Positions 9,600-19,136 of a stretch of DNA of 64,000 nucleotides are shown here, in pieces. A model generated the notes under the pieces. It saw only the letters and a list, made by a program, of their open reading frames with translations. It did no database searches and was not told the origin of the DNA. Source of the DNA: an uncultured Porphyromonadaceae bacterium (lineage in GTDB: Bacteria; Bacteroidota; Bacteroidia; Bacteroidales; Muribaculaceae). Location of the stretch: NCBI GenBank assembly GCA_946414395.1, contig CAMKOE010000009.1:1-64000 (forward strand). Direction: 5' to 3'. Every line of letters starts with the position of its first letter. Position 1 is the first letter of the stretch. Position numbers and translations under genes: made by a program.

Positions 9600-11333
9600 T
9601 CACATGATGAACTTCAGACTGCCATCACCAAATCTATTCATCAAACATATTCCTTGTTCCCTCATATCCCTATATTCGTCAATGGTGGGATATGAGCCAA
9701 AAAGACTTTCATATACCGATAAAGCGGTATCAGGCTCAAGGTCGATGAACAATTCCATCTGATTAAACAGTTCAATGACATTCGGACTTAATTCACCATT
9801 AGATTCCGCACCTTTGCGGATAAGTCTAACATTGTCACTGATGATGTCAATGATGAGTGCCTTTTCTTTATTGAGTTCACGGAGCAGGTTAGCATTGTCT
9901 ATCTGTTGCTGCAACTTGTAATTCTGACGGGCTTGTTCGGCAATGATTTTGCCATCATCATCTGTTGACGCAGGTGTTTGTTTTATGCGCTTTATGCGTT
10001 TGCGTGCTTCCATCAGTTTGTTATCCTTATCGTCTTGTGTCAATTGGCCATAGATGGTTTTGACCATCTGGTCGTCACTGTGACCTGACATGATGCAAAC
10101 TTCATCAGGAGTATAGTCTTCACGTAATTTATTGGTGATAAAGGTATATCGGGCATAATGTGAGCCGATGATTTCCCATAGCATTGCCTGTTTCTCGATG
10201 TTCTTACCTGCTATGTTGTCACTGAATTTCTCGATGGAGTTCAAGGCCGCTTTTTTGCAGACACGCTTGATGTTGTCGTTGTACTGATTTGTCTTGAACT
10301 TCTTGTCCAGAATATTAACAGCCTTGAAGCCATCTGCATAACGCTCCCTAATGGTCTCAATTGTTTCATTTGAGATAATGGTAGCTGTGGTACCCCTTTT
10401 CTGTGTCTTTATCCGATACGTCTTTTCTCCATCCATATACTTGATTTCATATTCACCTATAAAGAATTTGTGGAGGTCGGACACCCTGACACCCGTGTTA
10501 ATCTCCATGAGGAACAGGTCACGACATTCTGATTCCTTATCGGTCAGACCTTGACAATGGGCAATGGCATCGACTTCGGCATCTGTCAGTGGCCTACGTT
10601 TGTATTCTTGTCTGGTACGTCCATCCTCAACATTTGTGAATCTTACTGGACTAAACCCGAATGAACGGAAATTCTTATGGACGCATAAAACATCATTGAT
10701 TAGACGTGCCAATTGTGTCCCAAATCCGTTGATGGTCTTGGCACTTCTTTTGTGCTCACCCGATATAGCGGTATCTATCAACCACTGGCGGAAGTCATTC
10801 AGCCCGTTTTGCGTCAAATGCTTAGGGGAATCACCGTTGTTCTTTGCATAATCAATGAATACATTGAGTTTACTGCGCTCTGCATAGACCGATTGCGGTT
10901 TTGTCTGACGGTTCTGATAGTAGATTTCAAAAGCCTCGACAATAATTTTGCTTGCCGTTCTGGTTCTTGGTTTGGGATTGCTGTTTGCCATATCTGCATT
11001 GATTTTGATGCTGTCACGGATGAATTGCTCTGTGTTCACCACCGTTTCACCGCTGCAAAGATAATTCATTATTTCATTGCACTGGCTACGAAGGTCATAA
11101 ATCATGCTATTAACACTGATTGCAATCATACGCTCATTTTCACCCAAGCATCCCATGATGTCACATTCCTGACGCTTGGAGTTCCACATGACAGGTAACA
11201 CCTTCATCCCCGTGGATAACTTCATCTGCTTTGTGCCGATGTTGACCACAAGGTACAAAGGTGTTGCCTTCGATTGTTTGGGTTTTCTCAGATTAAAATT
11301 GAAACTCAAATTAACATTGTTTAATGTTTCCAT
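9600..11333 (-). CDS. Tyrosine recombinase/integrase (Bacteroidetes-type, phage SAM-like)
   Basis: 577 aa; 'FLMEINTGVRVSDLHKF', 'GSHYARYTFITNKLREDYTPDEVCIMSGHSDDQMVKTIYG' catalytic-domain pattern. Confidence 0.92.
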   Translation of the reverse strand: METLNNVNLSFNFNLRKPKQSKATPLYLVVNIGTKQMKLSTGMKVLPVMWNSKRQECDIMGCLGENERMIAISVNSMIYDLRSQCNEIMNYLCSGETVVNTEQFIRDSIKINADMANSNPKPRTRTASKIIVEAFEIYYQNRQTKPQSVYAERSKLNVFIDYAKNNGDSPKHLTQNGLNDFRQWLIDTAISGEHKRSAKTINGFGTQLARLINDVLCVHKNFRSFGFSPVRFTNVEDGRTRQEYKRRPLTDAEVDAIAHCQGLTDKESECRDLFLMEINTGVRVSDLHKFFIGEYEIKYMDGEKTYRIKTQKRGTTATIISNETIETIRERYADGFKAVNILDKKFKTNQYNDNIKRVCKKAALNSIEKFSDNIAGKNIEKQAMLWEIIGSHYARYTFITNKLREDYTPDEVCIMSGHSDDQMVKTIYGQLTQDDKDNKLMEARKRIKRIKQTPASTDDDGKIIAEQARQNYKLQQQIDNANLLRELNKEKALIIDIISDNVRLIRKGAESNGELSPNVIELFNQMELFIDLEPDTALSVYESLFGSYPTIDEYRDMREQGICLMNRFGDGSLKFIM

Positions 11334-11542
11334 TGCTCTGAAAGTGGTTAAAAGTTCAACAAATAGTGTTCTTAACCTTGGTTCTTTTCCTTTCAGATTG
11401 AAAGACTTAAAACAATGTAATTATCTGATAATCAATTATATTTTACTCAACTCAGACTATTCAGTTGTTCTAAAAAAATTTGTTCAAGTTGTTTTTAAAA
11501 ACTTCGCGGCTTAGCGCCTTTGCGTGTATTTAGGGAGACGGC

Positions 11543-13063
11543 TTAGCGGACGATGATCTTGTTGCCGTTGTGGATGTAGATGCCGGGCGTCGTCGGCACT
11601 TCCTTGCCCACGGGCTGGCCCATGAGGTTGTAGTAGGTGCCGTCATAGGCCCGCTGGCCCTTGTCGGCCACCACCTCGTCGATGCCCGTCATGTTGTCGG
11701 GCGTGTAGCGCATGCCCTTGTAGATGACCTTACCGTCCTTCACCACGTGGCACAGGCCGCACCACTCCTGGTAGTCGGCATCGGGATCGGGCTTGCGCGT
11801 GAACGGCGTCAGCAGGTCGCCCAGGTCGCGGCTGTCAAAGCCGATGCCCTCAACCACATAGGCCAGCGGCTCACCATCCTCACCCAGATAAGCCCAACGG
11901 CTGCACTCATTGCCATCAATGTACAACGGTTCAATCTCAACAAAATTCTCTTGGTTCAAGAACGGTTCACGCTGACGTGCCATATAATACCGAGACACAT
12001 CTGCAATGCCATAATCCGCTTGGAAGTAAAGGAATTGGCCGCCAGCATTGTTTATAGTAAAATCTATCATGTTTCTATCTTGCGACACGACACTGGCGAA
12101 AGCCTTGTTGTCGATAAAACGTGGGAAGTATTTACAGTGATCATGAACGTAGGAGATTATGCTGTCGCCATTACCGCTAATGTCATCATACTCTTTATAG
12201 AGCAGGGAATGGCACTTGATGTAACGTGGGTTAGGGCTCCCCGAGCCAACTACATAGGAATAGTATTGACATGTTGTGTCACCATGATTTACTATCACCC
12301 GTTCGTTAACCCATTTTGTGCCGTAACTGAAATAATCGACCATATCATTTATCTCATCATGTGGCCAAGTATCCCAACAGTCTGACGGAATAATCGACTT
12401 GCCATTTTCAAGCACATCATCAATAAAGAAAATTTGGTCATCATCAATATTGAAAAACAGATAGGCCAGCGTATAACCGGGTTGCCCTCCAAAGTAGCCG
12501 ATGCCCTCAATGATGGACATGATTTCTGGGCCAATGTAGTGATAATTATGACGAATTGCCTTGCGGCCATTCAATTCTACTGTATCACTGTAAAGGTATG
12601 AGAAATCACAGTAGATATCGTCTTGATCATAGATACTCTCATAATAATGAGGATCTTCAAAGTTATACAATAGGAATTCCTCTCCTGACTCAACTTTCTC
12701 CTTTAATGAACTGCCATCAGGATATTGGCAAATCGGGCAGTCGGAATAACTTCTCCCTTCTGGCACAATCCCATAAACCAATTTGCCTTCCTCTCGCAAA
12801 AATACAGGTACGGTGTCATTTTCAAAATCGATAGCGGCGCCATGATACTTGTGCACAGCCTTGTAAGTTTTACCATCAATTATCGTATCTCCTTTTATCT
12901 CAAGAGTGAAACGGCTGGTTTGAGGTGAATTGCTATGATTTCCAACGCATCTGTACACCCACTTGACGCCCTCACGGACGAAGGGGACGTACTCGTACTC
13001 CTGGGCTACCGCCTGGGGCATGCCCAGCAGCGCCAACATTGAAATTAGGAATAACTTTTTCAT
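11543..13063 (-). CDS. Secreted protein with C-terminal T9SS-like sorting motif
   Basis: Signal peptide MKKLFLISMLALLGMPQAVAQ; C-terminus 'YDGTYYNLMGQPVGKEVPTTPGIYIHNGNKIIVR'. Confidence 0.75.
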   Translation of the reverse strand: MKKLFLISMLALLGMPQAVAQEYEYVPFVREGVKWVYRCVGNHSNSPQTSRFTLEIKGDTIIDGKTYKAVHKYHGAAIDFENDTVPVFLREEGKLVYGIVPEGRSYSDCPICQYPDGSSLKEKVESGEEFLLYNFEDPHYYESIYDQDDIYCDFSYLYSDTVELNGRKAIRHNYHYIGPEIMSIIEGIGYFGGQPGYTLAYLFFNIDDDQIFFIDDVLENGKSIIPSDCWDTWPHDEINDMVDYFSYGTKWVNERVIVNHGDTTCQYYSYVVGSGSPNPRYIKCHSLLYKEYDDISGNGDSIISYVHDHCKYFPRFIDNKAFASVVSQDRNMIDFTINNAGGQFLYFQADYGIADVSRYYMARQREPFLNQENFVEIEPLYIDGNECSRWAYLGEDGEPLAYVVEGIGFDSRDLGDLLTPFTRKPDPDADYQEWCGLCHVVKDGKVIYKGMRYTPDNMTGIDEVVADKGQRAYDGTYYNLMGQPVGKEVPTTPGIYIHNGNKIIVR

Positions 13064-13135
13064 AATTGCATCAATATTTTAATCATCTTATATTCGCAAA
13101 TATACACCAAATTATTGTGATAACTCCATAAATCA

Positions 13136-15508
13136 TTAAAAACAAGAAGGATTCACCACAAATGTAGCACCTTTTTCAACATTGAAGCCTCCTTCCAACC
13201 GAACGGTTCCAGACGCTTCTATCTCATACTCAACACCACTAGTGATCGTGACATCACCGCTTGTGCGGCCACTGTCACTGTCAACGGAATTGCCTGCGGT
13301 GACATCGCTCGCTATCACATACTGCGACTGTGCAATATTATAATTTTGAAGTAATAACGGCGCGATATAAGGAATATAATTATGCTTATATAGCATGATA
13401 CTAGCATTTGGCGAAGCATTATTGAAAGTCGTGGATGAAGATGCCAGTTGCTTGCGGACATTTCCGCTGTTATCGGCATAAGCGACAATTGTGGAATCAG
13501 CGTTTGAGATGCCAGACACAATGATAGCATCATTAGTTCTTGAAATTGAAATATTGGAATATTGTTGAGGCGTGTTCGTCCACATTTCAACTGTAGGATC
13601 TCCTAAATAATTATGATAAACTGCAATAGCCTTTTTGTATCGATATTGATAATCCATTTTCGATTTTGCATCTGCTATACCCAGAATATATTCATTATTG
13701 TTCAGTTGTTCTTCATATTTATAAGCAAGCATGGCAGCATAGAACATTTCGATTGTTCTGGTGTTTCCCATATATACAGGTCCTCCATAATCTTTCCCCA
13801 TTGTAAAAGATTCACCATAATTAATGTCCACAGGTGCCTCTGGAATCCTATTATATGGAATTGTCCTGCAACTTAGACTGTAATAAACCATTGGATAATT
13901 TTTGTTTGACATTCTATTTAATCCATTTCCAGTTTCTAAAGTATCATTAATAAATTGATATGTTTTGATGGTATCAATTGCCCATAGCCAATATTTGTTA
14001 TTACTGATAGAGTTTTCACAAGTTTTGATACATGAAGCGTCACCATGGTTAAAAGAAGCCATAAATGCTGGGTGGTTAACGTTGATTGAATCAAGTACAT
14101 CATTTCCTTTTGGGTAATCATGAATGGAATCACATGTTAACTGAATACCATTAACAAAGATGGAATCTAAATTGGATTTAAATTCAGTTAGACCATGAAA
14201 TGTACTTTGAGTAAACTCTATATCATCTGTGTATAATGCATTTCTTAAATAACTATAATCACCATGGCCAGGATTTAATTCATATCTGTACAACTTGTCA
14301 GAATAAGCATTAAATTGGTCTGAAGTCTTGCCAAGAAGCCTACCAACTATCAAATCGGGATGACAATCTATACTGTCATTCCAATCAGAATCTAGTTCAC
14401 TAAAATACAAATCTCCATGCCCATTAATTTTAATTTGACGGCCATTCTCGTTATAATAACCATCAACACTCCTGAAGGGTATATCTTTTCCTGCTAAAAG
14501 CACATACTTGGTGTCCCATGATTGAAAAGCCCTCCTTAAATACTGCCTAAGTTTACCAGCATCATCGTCATATGCCGCATAGGCAGTATCCCCTCTCATG
14601 AAGATATCACCATCTCTTGAATAAGGGTCATTCACCACCTCATCAAGGGTTACCACTTTCACCCCATAGCCTTTCTGCCTCTTTAAAGCCGCTATCCTGC
14701 GAACAGAATGTTGTAATTCAGACGTCGTTACAATTAGGTAGGAACAGTTGGTGCTATCAATCTCCTCCTCTGTGCCTCCTTCAATAATTGGATAATTGTA
14801 AATCGTTACATTATGGGGCGCATATGCTTCTACGCTTTCACCGTTGACAACCATTCTACGGGTCAAGGCATATCCTTCTTGCCTTAACGAGTCATTGTTC
14901 CTCACCAGGCAATTCACGTTGGAGGGATCGGTCAACTCATAACTGATTGTCAATCGAACTGTGCTCGATTTTTTGATAGCGTTTCTTACCAGCCCATTAT
15001 CTGAATGATAGTTCGCAATCGGCAGTACCGCCACGGTGACGATATGATTTTCACCAGCCAGGAAGCCTTCATCTGTGACCCATGCCCGCGGTGATGGATG
15101 AAGCGGGTCTGGGTCTGGTGCATAGGCAGCACTGTCAGGCCATGTGATGACAACGGGCGTTGTGTCATTCATCATTCGGGGCAACTGGCAGGGATAAACC
15201 ATGTGGTCTATCCTGGTGGTTGTGGTATTGCTCAGTTTTGTCGATACGCTGAAATTCACTGCATTGTATGGAACTGAAAAGCGGATGAAGTCAATTGGTA
15301 GTGACGGCACGCCAGGTTCTCCGTCATTATATAGGCCATCATAGGAGACCGTGGTGTAGGTCACCCCGCCCAGGGTATCGGTGCCGAGGGTCAGTTTGCT
15401 GTAGTCATAGGTCGCGGTATAACTGATGCTGTTATCCGCCCACAGCAGCAATGGCACCAGCGCCATCATGAGCGCTGTCACGATTTTGATTGATAATACA
15501 TGTTTCAT
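13136..15508 (-). CDS. Gingipain-like peptidase family C25 surface protein
   Basis: 790 aa; 'YLIVTTSELQHSVRRIAALKRQKGYGVKVVTL', 'YVLLAGKDIPFRS', 'FMASFNHGDAS' His motif and 'YYSLSCRT' Cys region. Confidence 0.85.
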   Translation of the reverse strand: MKHVLSIKIVTALMMALVPLLLWADNSISYTATYDYSKLTLGTDTLGGVTYTTVSYDGLYNDGEPGVPSLPIDFIRFSVPYNAVNFSVSTKLSNTTTTRIDHMVYPCQLPRMMNDTTPVVITWPDSAAYAPDPDPLHPSPRAWVTDEGFLAGENHIVTVAVLPIANYHSDNGLVRNAIKKSSTVRLTISYELTDPSNVNCLVRNNDSLRQEGYALTRRMVVNGESVEAYAPHNVTIYNYPIIEGGTEEEIDSTNCSYLIVTTSELQHSVRRIAALKRQKGYGVKVVTLDEVVNDPYSRDGDIFMRGDTAYAAYDDDAGKLRQYLRRAFQSWDTKYVLLAGKDIPFRSVDGYYNENGRQIKINGHGDLYFSELDSDWNDSIDCHPDLIVGRLLGKTSDQFNAYSDKLYRYELNPGHGDYSYLRNALYTDDIEFTQSTFHGLTEFKSNLDSIFVNGIQLTCDSIHDYPKGNDVLDSINVNHPAFMASFNHGDASCIKTCENSISNNKYWLWAIDTIKTYQFINDTLETGNGLNRMSNKNYPMVYYSLSCRTIPYNRIPEAPVDINYGESFTMGKDYGGPVYMGNTRTIEMFYAAMLAYKYEEQLNNNEYILGIADAKSKMDYQYRYKKAIAVYHNYLGDPTVEMWTNTPQQYSNISISRTNDAIIVSGISNADSTIVAYADNSGNVRKQLASSSTTFNNASPNASIMLYKHNYIPYIAPLLLQNYNIAQSQYVIASDVTAGNSVDSDSGRTSGDVTITSGVEYEIEASGTVRLEGGFNVEKGATFVVNPSCF

Positions 15509-15520
15509 GGCCGTGTGTGT

Positions 15521-16663
15521 TTACTTGGTGAGAATCATCTGTTTACTATCAACTAGGGCACCGTCGGCAACCAGCGCATACAGGTACATGCCGGCCTTGA
15601 GGTCATGGGCGGTCAGGCTCACCTGGCTCTCGCCCCGGCCAGGGGCGGGTATGCTCTTGATCTGCGCTCCCTGCATGTCATAGATGTAGATGTCGGCCTT
15701 GGCGACGCTCTCGGGCAGACGGTAACGGATCACCGTCTCGCTGTTCCAGGGATTGGGGGCGTTCTGGTACAGTTTGGCGCTGGTCAGGCCAGCCTCCAGT
15801 TCGTTCTGTGCCGTCTGCTGGGGCGCCATCATCGCGGGCACGGGCTCTTCCTGCTGCTTCTCGCCCTTGACCGCGGCGAGTTCGGCACGCAACTCGTTGA
15901 TGGACTGCACCAGGATGGGAATCAGGCCGATGTAATCGACATACATGTATCCCGAGTTGTCGGTGTGAACCAGTTGGGGGAACACGTCCTTGACATTCTG
16001 GGCCAGGAAGCCGTAGCGCTCGCTGCCCTCAGCCAATTTGCTGTAGAATTGCTCAAAAAACTCTTTATCCTTTCGGTCTTTCTCGGTCACTTCCGGCATG
16101 TCGGCAAGACCGTCACGGCATTTGGCAAAATCGTTTTTCAAGATATAGGATACCGCCTGGAGGCCCTCTAGTGACGACAGCACGTCCTCAACCGGTTCAA
16201 TCTGTTCCTTGAAGCGCTCGTCTGACTGCACAAACACGCCGTGGACATTCATGTCGTGAGAGACTTGCACGTTCGCTGAACGGCTGGGGTCATAATACAT
16301 AATGGTATCACCAGCGGAATTGTTTGACGTCACATAGATTCCATGCTTGCCCTGCAGCCACAGGCGGTCAGTGTCGGTATATCCCAGTTCTCCCACTGTC
16401 ACATTGTAGATGCCATATAATAGATTGTCACCAAATGACATATGACCTCCTGCCGCATACTCACCGCGATTGCCGAAAACTTTCAGAACGGTCACCGTAT
16501 CCAGCCAGTTGTAATATTGAGGGTTAAGGCCTTCGGGAACGGGATCATATGGATCGTGACCGATTTCCGCATGGCCATTGTTGCGGATCACCAGTTGTGC
16601 ACTCACTTGGCTGGCGCTGGCCAGCAGGCAGAATAGAACTGCCACAAAAAATAATTTTTTCAT
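15521..16663 (-). CDS. Secreted protein with S74-type intramolecular chaperone-like domain and T9SS-type C-terminus
   Basis: 'DERFKEQIEPVEDVLSSLEGLQAVSYILK..RYGFLAQNVKDVFPQLVHTDNSGYMYVDYIGLIPILVQSINEL' plus 'DLKAGMYLYALVADGALVDSKQMILTK'. Confidence 0.8.
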   Translation of the reverse strand: MKKLFFVAVLFCLLASASQVSAQLVIRNNGHAEIGHDPYDPVPEGLNPQYYNWLDTVTVLKVFGNRGEYAAGGHMSFGDNLLYGIYNVTVGELGYTDTDRLWLQGKHGIYVTSNNSAGDTIMYYDPSRSANVQVSHDMNVHGVFVQSDERFKEQIEPVEDVLSSLEGLQAVSYILKNDFAKCRDGLADMPEVTEKDRKDKEFFEQFYSKLAEGSERYGFLAQNVKDVFPQLVHTDNSGYMYVDYIGLIPILVQSINELRAELAAVKGEKQQEEPVPAMMAPQQTAQNELEAGLTSAKLYQNAPNPWNSETVIRYRLPESVAKADIYIYDMQGAQIKSIPAPGRGESQVSLTAHDLKAGMYLYALVADGALVDSKQMILTK

Positions 16664-16743
16664 AACTTGATTTAGTTAAATTAATAAAAAAGTTAAGTTA
16701 CCAATTATCCGGTAAAAATCCGTCTAAATCGGGGATGTTTGTT

Positions 16744-17106
16744 TTAATAGGTGTCGAAGTAGCCCTCGTAGGTGTTACCCAGGGGCGTGTCGATGGTGAT
16801 GAGGTAGTCATCGGCAGGCAGCGACGAGATGTCGATGGTGTCATAGGAGCCGCCCACCTGCGTCGTCAGCACAGTTGCCGACGTGCTCATGGACGTGATC
16901 TCCACATCATAATAACTCACAAAGCCCATTCCGTCAATAATGATCTGCTGCGCAGTATTATCATAATACACATCAGGCTCATCAGCCGGAAGAGGGATGT
17001 CGAAGTGATCCTTTACATTACTATTTGGAGTCAATACGATTCTGTCGTTATCGGCAAATGAAAGCAAACTAATCGATGCGAGAATTAAAAACAAGTAACT
17101 TTTCAT
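16744..17106 (-). CDS. DUF3244-like small secreted protein
   Basis: ATG at 17106 (MKSYLFLILASISLLSFA) gives a clean signal peptide; TAATTTTG -7 box (complement of 17130-17137) lies just upstream. Confidence 0.7.
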   Translation of the reverse strand: MKSYLFLILASISLLSFADNDRIVLTPNSNVKDHFDIPLPADEPDVYYDNTAQQIIIDGMGFVSYYDVEITSMSTSATVLTTQVGGSYDTIDISSLPADDYLITIDTPLGNTYEGYFDTY

Positions 17107-17349
17107 GATAATTTTATTTTTGTTTCTTGCAAAATTATTCAGATGGTTTTTTTCATCCAAATTTTCATTTCACTAAATCAAATTCGCACCGTTCACATTC
17201 TATAATATCCTCATTATTTGCGTGTTATGATTAATCAAGTACTAATAATACTATAATTTGCGCCCATATTTCCGTCTATATAGACTCAAAATATGAACGC
17301 TATCTAGAATAATGTGAACGAAAAACTACTGAAAACAGTAGCCCTGGTT

Positions 17350-19008
17350 TTAGACCTCGTTGACCATTAAGGTATTCAAATGATCGATCAGTGGCTTGTC
17401 CAATTTCATCTTCTTCTCTATTAATTTTCTCTTGTTTGAGACTGATCTGGGAGAGTATCCTAGGATTATCGCTATCTCAATATAATCAAATCCGCAGCAT
17501 GAAAGTTCAATTAGCCTGATGTCCTTCTCCGTCAGGCTATAATTGTTCTGAATATCCGTAATGATGTTATTGTGATGCTTGTCAAGATAAGAACTTAATT
17601 CATTCCAAAAATCCTCGTTAGCGATTTTGGTTATTGTATCCTTGATCTGTTGATTCACCTCGGATATGGAATCACGGTTTCCTTCACCGTCAACGAACAT
17701 CTTGATAAGTTCAACCAGATTGGCGGTCATGCGCTCGATGACGCTGTTTTTACTGTCCAGTTTACTCATCAGTTCATGGTGGTCGTTGATATTTGCGTTT
17801 TCAAGTTCACGGATGATTGCCCTTGTGTTATGCAATCGCCGCAGATACGATGCAGCAGTAATGGCGGCGGCAAGCAGCACAATGATGATTATTAAACCCA
17901 TAACCAGCCGCCTCATGCTGCTGATTTGGGATGATTTTTCAGAACTCTGCTGCTGGTTGAATTCATTCTCTATCTGCTGTATTACGTATTGCTCCTTGTT
18001 ATTGTCAATAGAATCCGTCAACTGGCGTGACTGGCTCTCGTAGCGGAGAGTGCCGCCCAGGTCAGCGTTCAGACGGTTAATCCTTGTCAGTATATAGCAT
18101 TTCCTGGTCTTGACCTGGCCGGAATTGCCGTCTGCCGCATTCTCATTCACATAGTTCAGGTAATACATGGCTGAATCGGCCATGCCGCTATGTGCGTAGA
18201 TGTCAGCCAGATCCAGCAGTAGGTCATTGTTTACATAGGAGGGAAACTCCTGCAGGCAATTAATGGCAATTCTCTTGGCAGGAATCAAGGAATCGCTGTA
18301 GAGATAGTACAATTGGCGGCACCTTAATTCCTGGCACCTGAAGTAGTACAGGCTGTCATTGAGTTCGGTTGCCAGCCGTTCCGCTTGATTCAACAATTTC
18401 CTGAAATCGGCCCTGCAGGTGACAGCACCGAGGCCCGCCATGTTATACAGGCAATCCAATTGCAAGAGTTTGTCGCCAGTCTTCTCGTAATAATGCAGGG
18501 CCTGGCCATATTTATCGAAACTCACCTGCTTGTCGGCATGGGTCCGATATAATGATGCAATCCTGGTGTTGATCTGGCCCAGGTTAAAGTAGTCGTCGGG
18601 GGCGGCGGTGACCTCGGCGGTCTTGTAGTAGAACATCGCGCTGTCCACCTGGCCCAGTTCGCCCATGACGGCGCCCTTGTAGAGGTAGCAGCGGGTGAGT
18701 TTCTCGCGCTCGCCGTCGTGGGCGCGGTAATAGGCCAGCGCACGGTTGATGGCGCTGTCGCTGGTAGCCGCGATGTAGCAGCGGTAGCGCGCCTGGGTCA
18801 GCAACAGGTCACGGTAGGCCCGGTCGCCAGCGGTCGTGAGGCTGCCCGCGTCGATGGCCTCGACCAGCGCCAGGGCGCTGTCCGGGTCGTCGTGCATCAG
18901 GCTGTCGGCCGCCTCGAGCCGCCCATCATAGCGGTGCATGCCATCACAGCCCGTGACCACTGCCACGAGCCCCGCCATCGCCACTATGAGCCACAAGAGC
19001 CGCTTCAT
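17350..19008 (-). CDS. TPR-repeat membrane-anchored HTH regulator
   Basis: Lipoprotein-like N-terminus, TPR-like repeats, one TM segment (LVMGLIIIIVLLAAAITAASYL), C-terminal 'LTEKDIRLIELSCCGFDYIEIAIILGYSPRSVSNKRKLIEKKM' HTH. Confidence 0.75.
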   Translation of the reverse strand: MKRLLWLIVAMAGLVAVVTGCDGMHRYDGRLEAADSLMHDDPDSALALVEAIDAGSLTTAGDRAYRDLLLTQARYRCYIAATSDSAINRALAYYRAHDGEREKLTRCYLYKGAVMGELGQVDSAMFYYKTAEVTAAPDDYFNLGQINTRIASLYRTHADKQVSFDKYGQALHYYEKTGDKLLQLDCLYNMAGLGAVTCRADFRKLLNQAERLATELNDSLYYFRCQELRCRQLYYLYSDSLIPAKRIAINCLQEFPSYVNNDLLLDLADIYAHSGMADSAMYYLNYVNENAADGNSGQVKTRKCYILTRINRLNADLGGTLRYESQSRQLTDSIDNNKEQYVIQQIENEFNQQQSSEKSSQISSMRRLVMGLIIIIVLLAAAITAASYLRRLHNTRAIIRELENANINDHHELMSKLDSKNSVIERMTANLVELIKMFVDGEGNRDSISEVNQQIKDTITKIANEDFWNELSSYLDKHHNNIITDIQNNYSLTEKDIRLIELSCCGFDYIEIAIILGYSPRSVSNKRKLIEKKMKLDKPLIDHLNTLMVNEV

Positions 19009-19136
19009 GCCCGCAAAGGTAACACTTTTTCCCGAAAACGCCCCTCACCAGACCCTGATTCTCACGCAATGGCACCAAGCCTGTTAATTGTTCGCGGAAC
19101 GTGTGTCAAACCAGCGACATCGGCTCCGCTCGAGGG

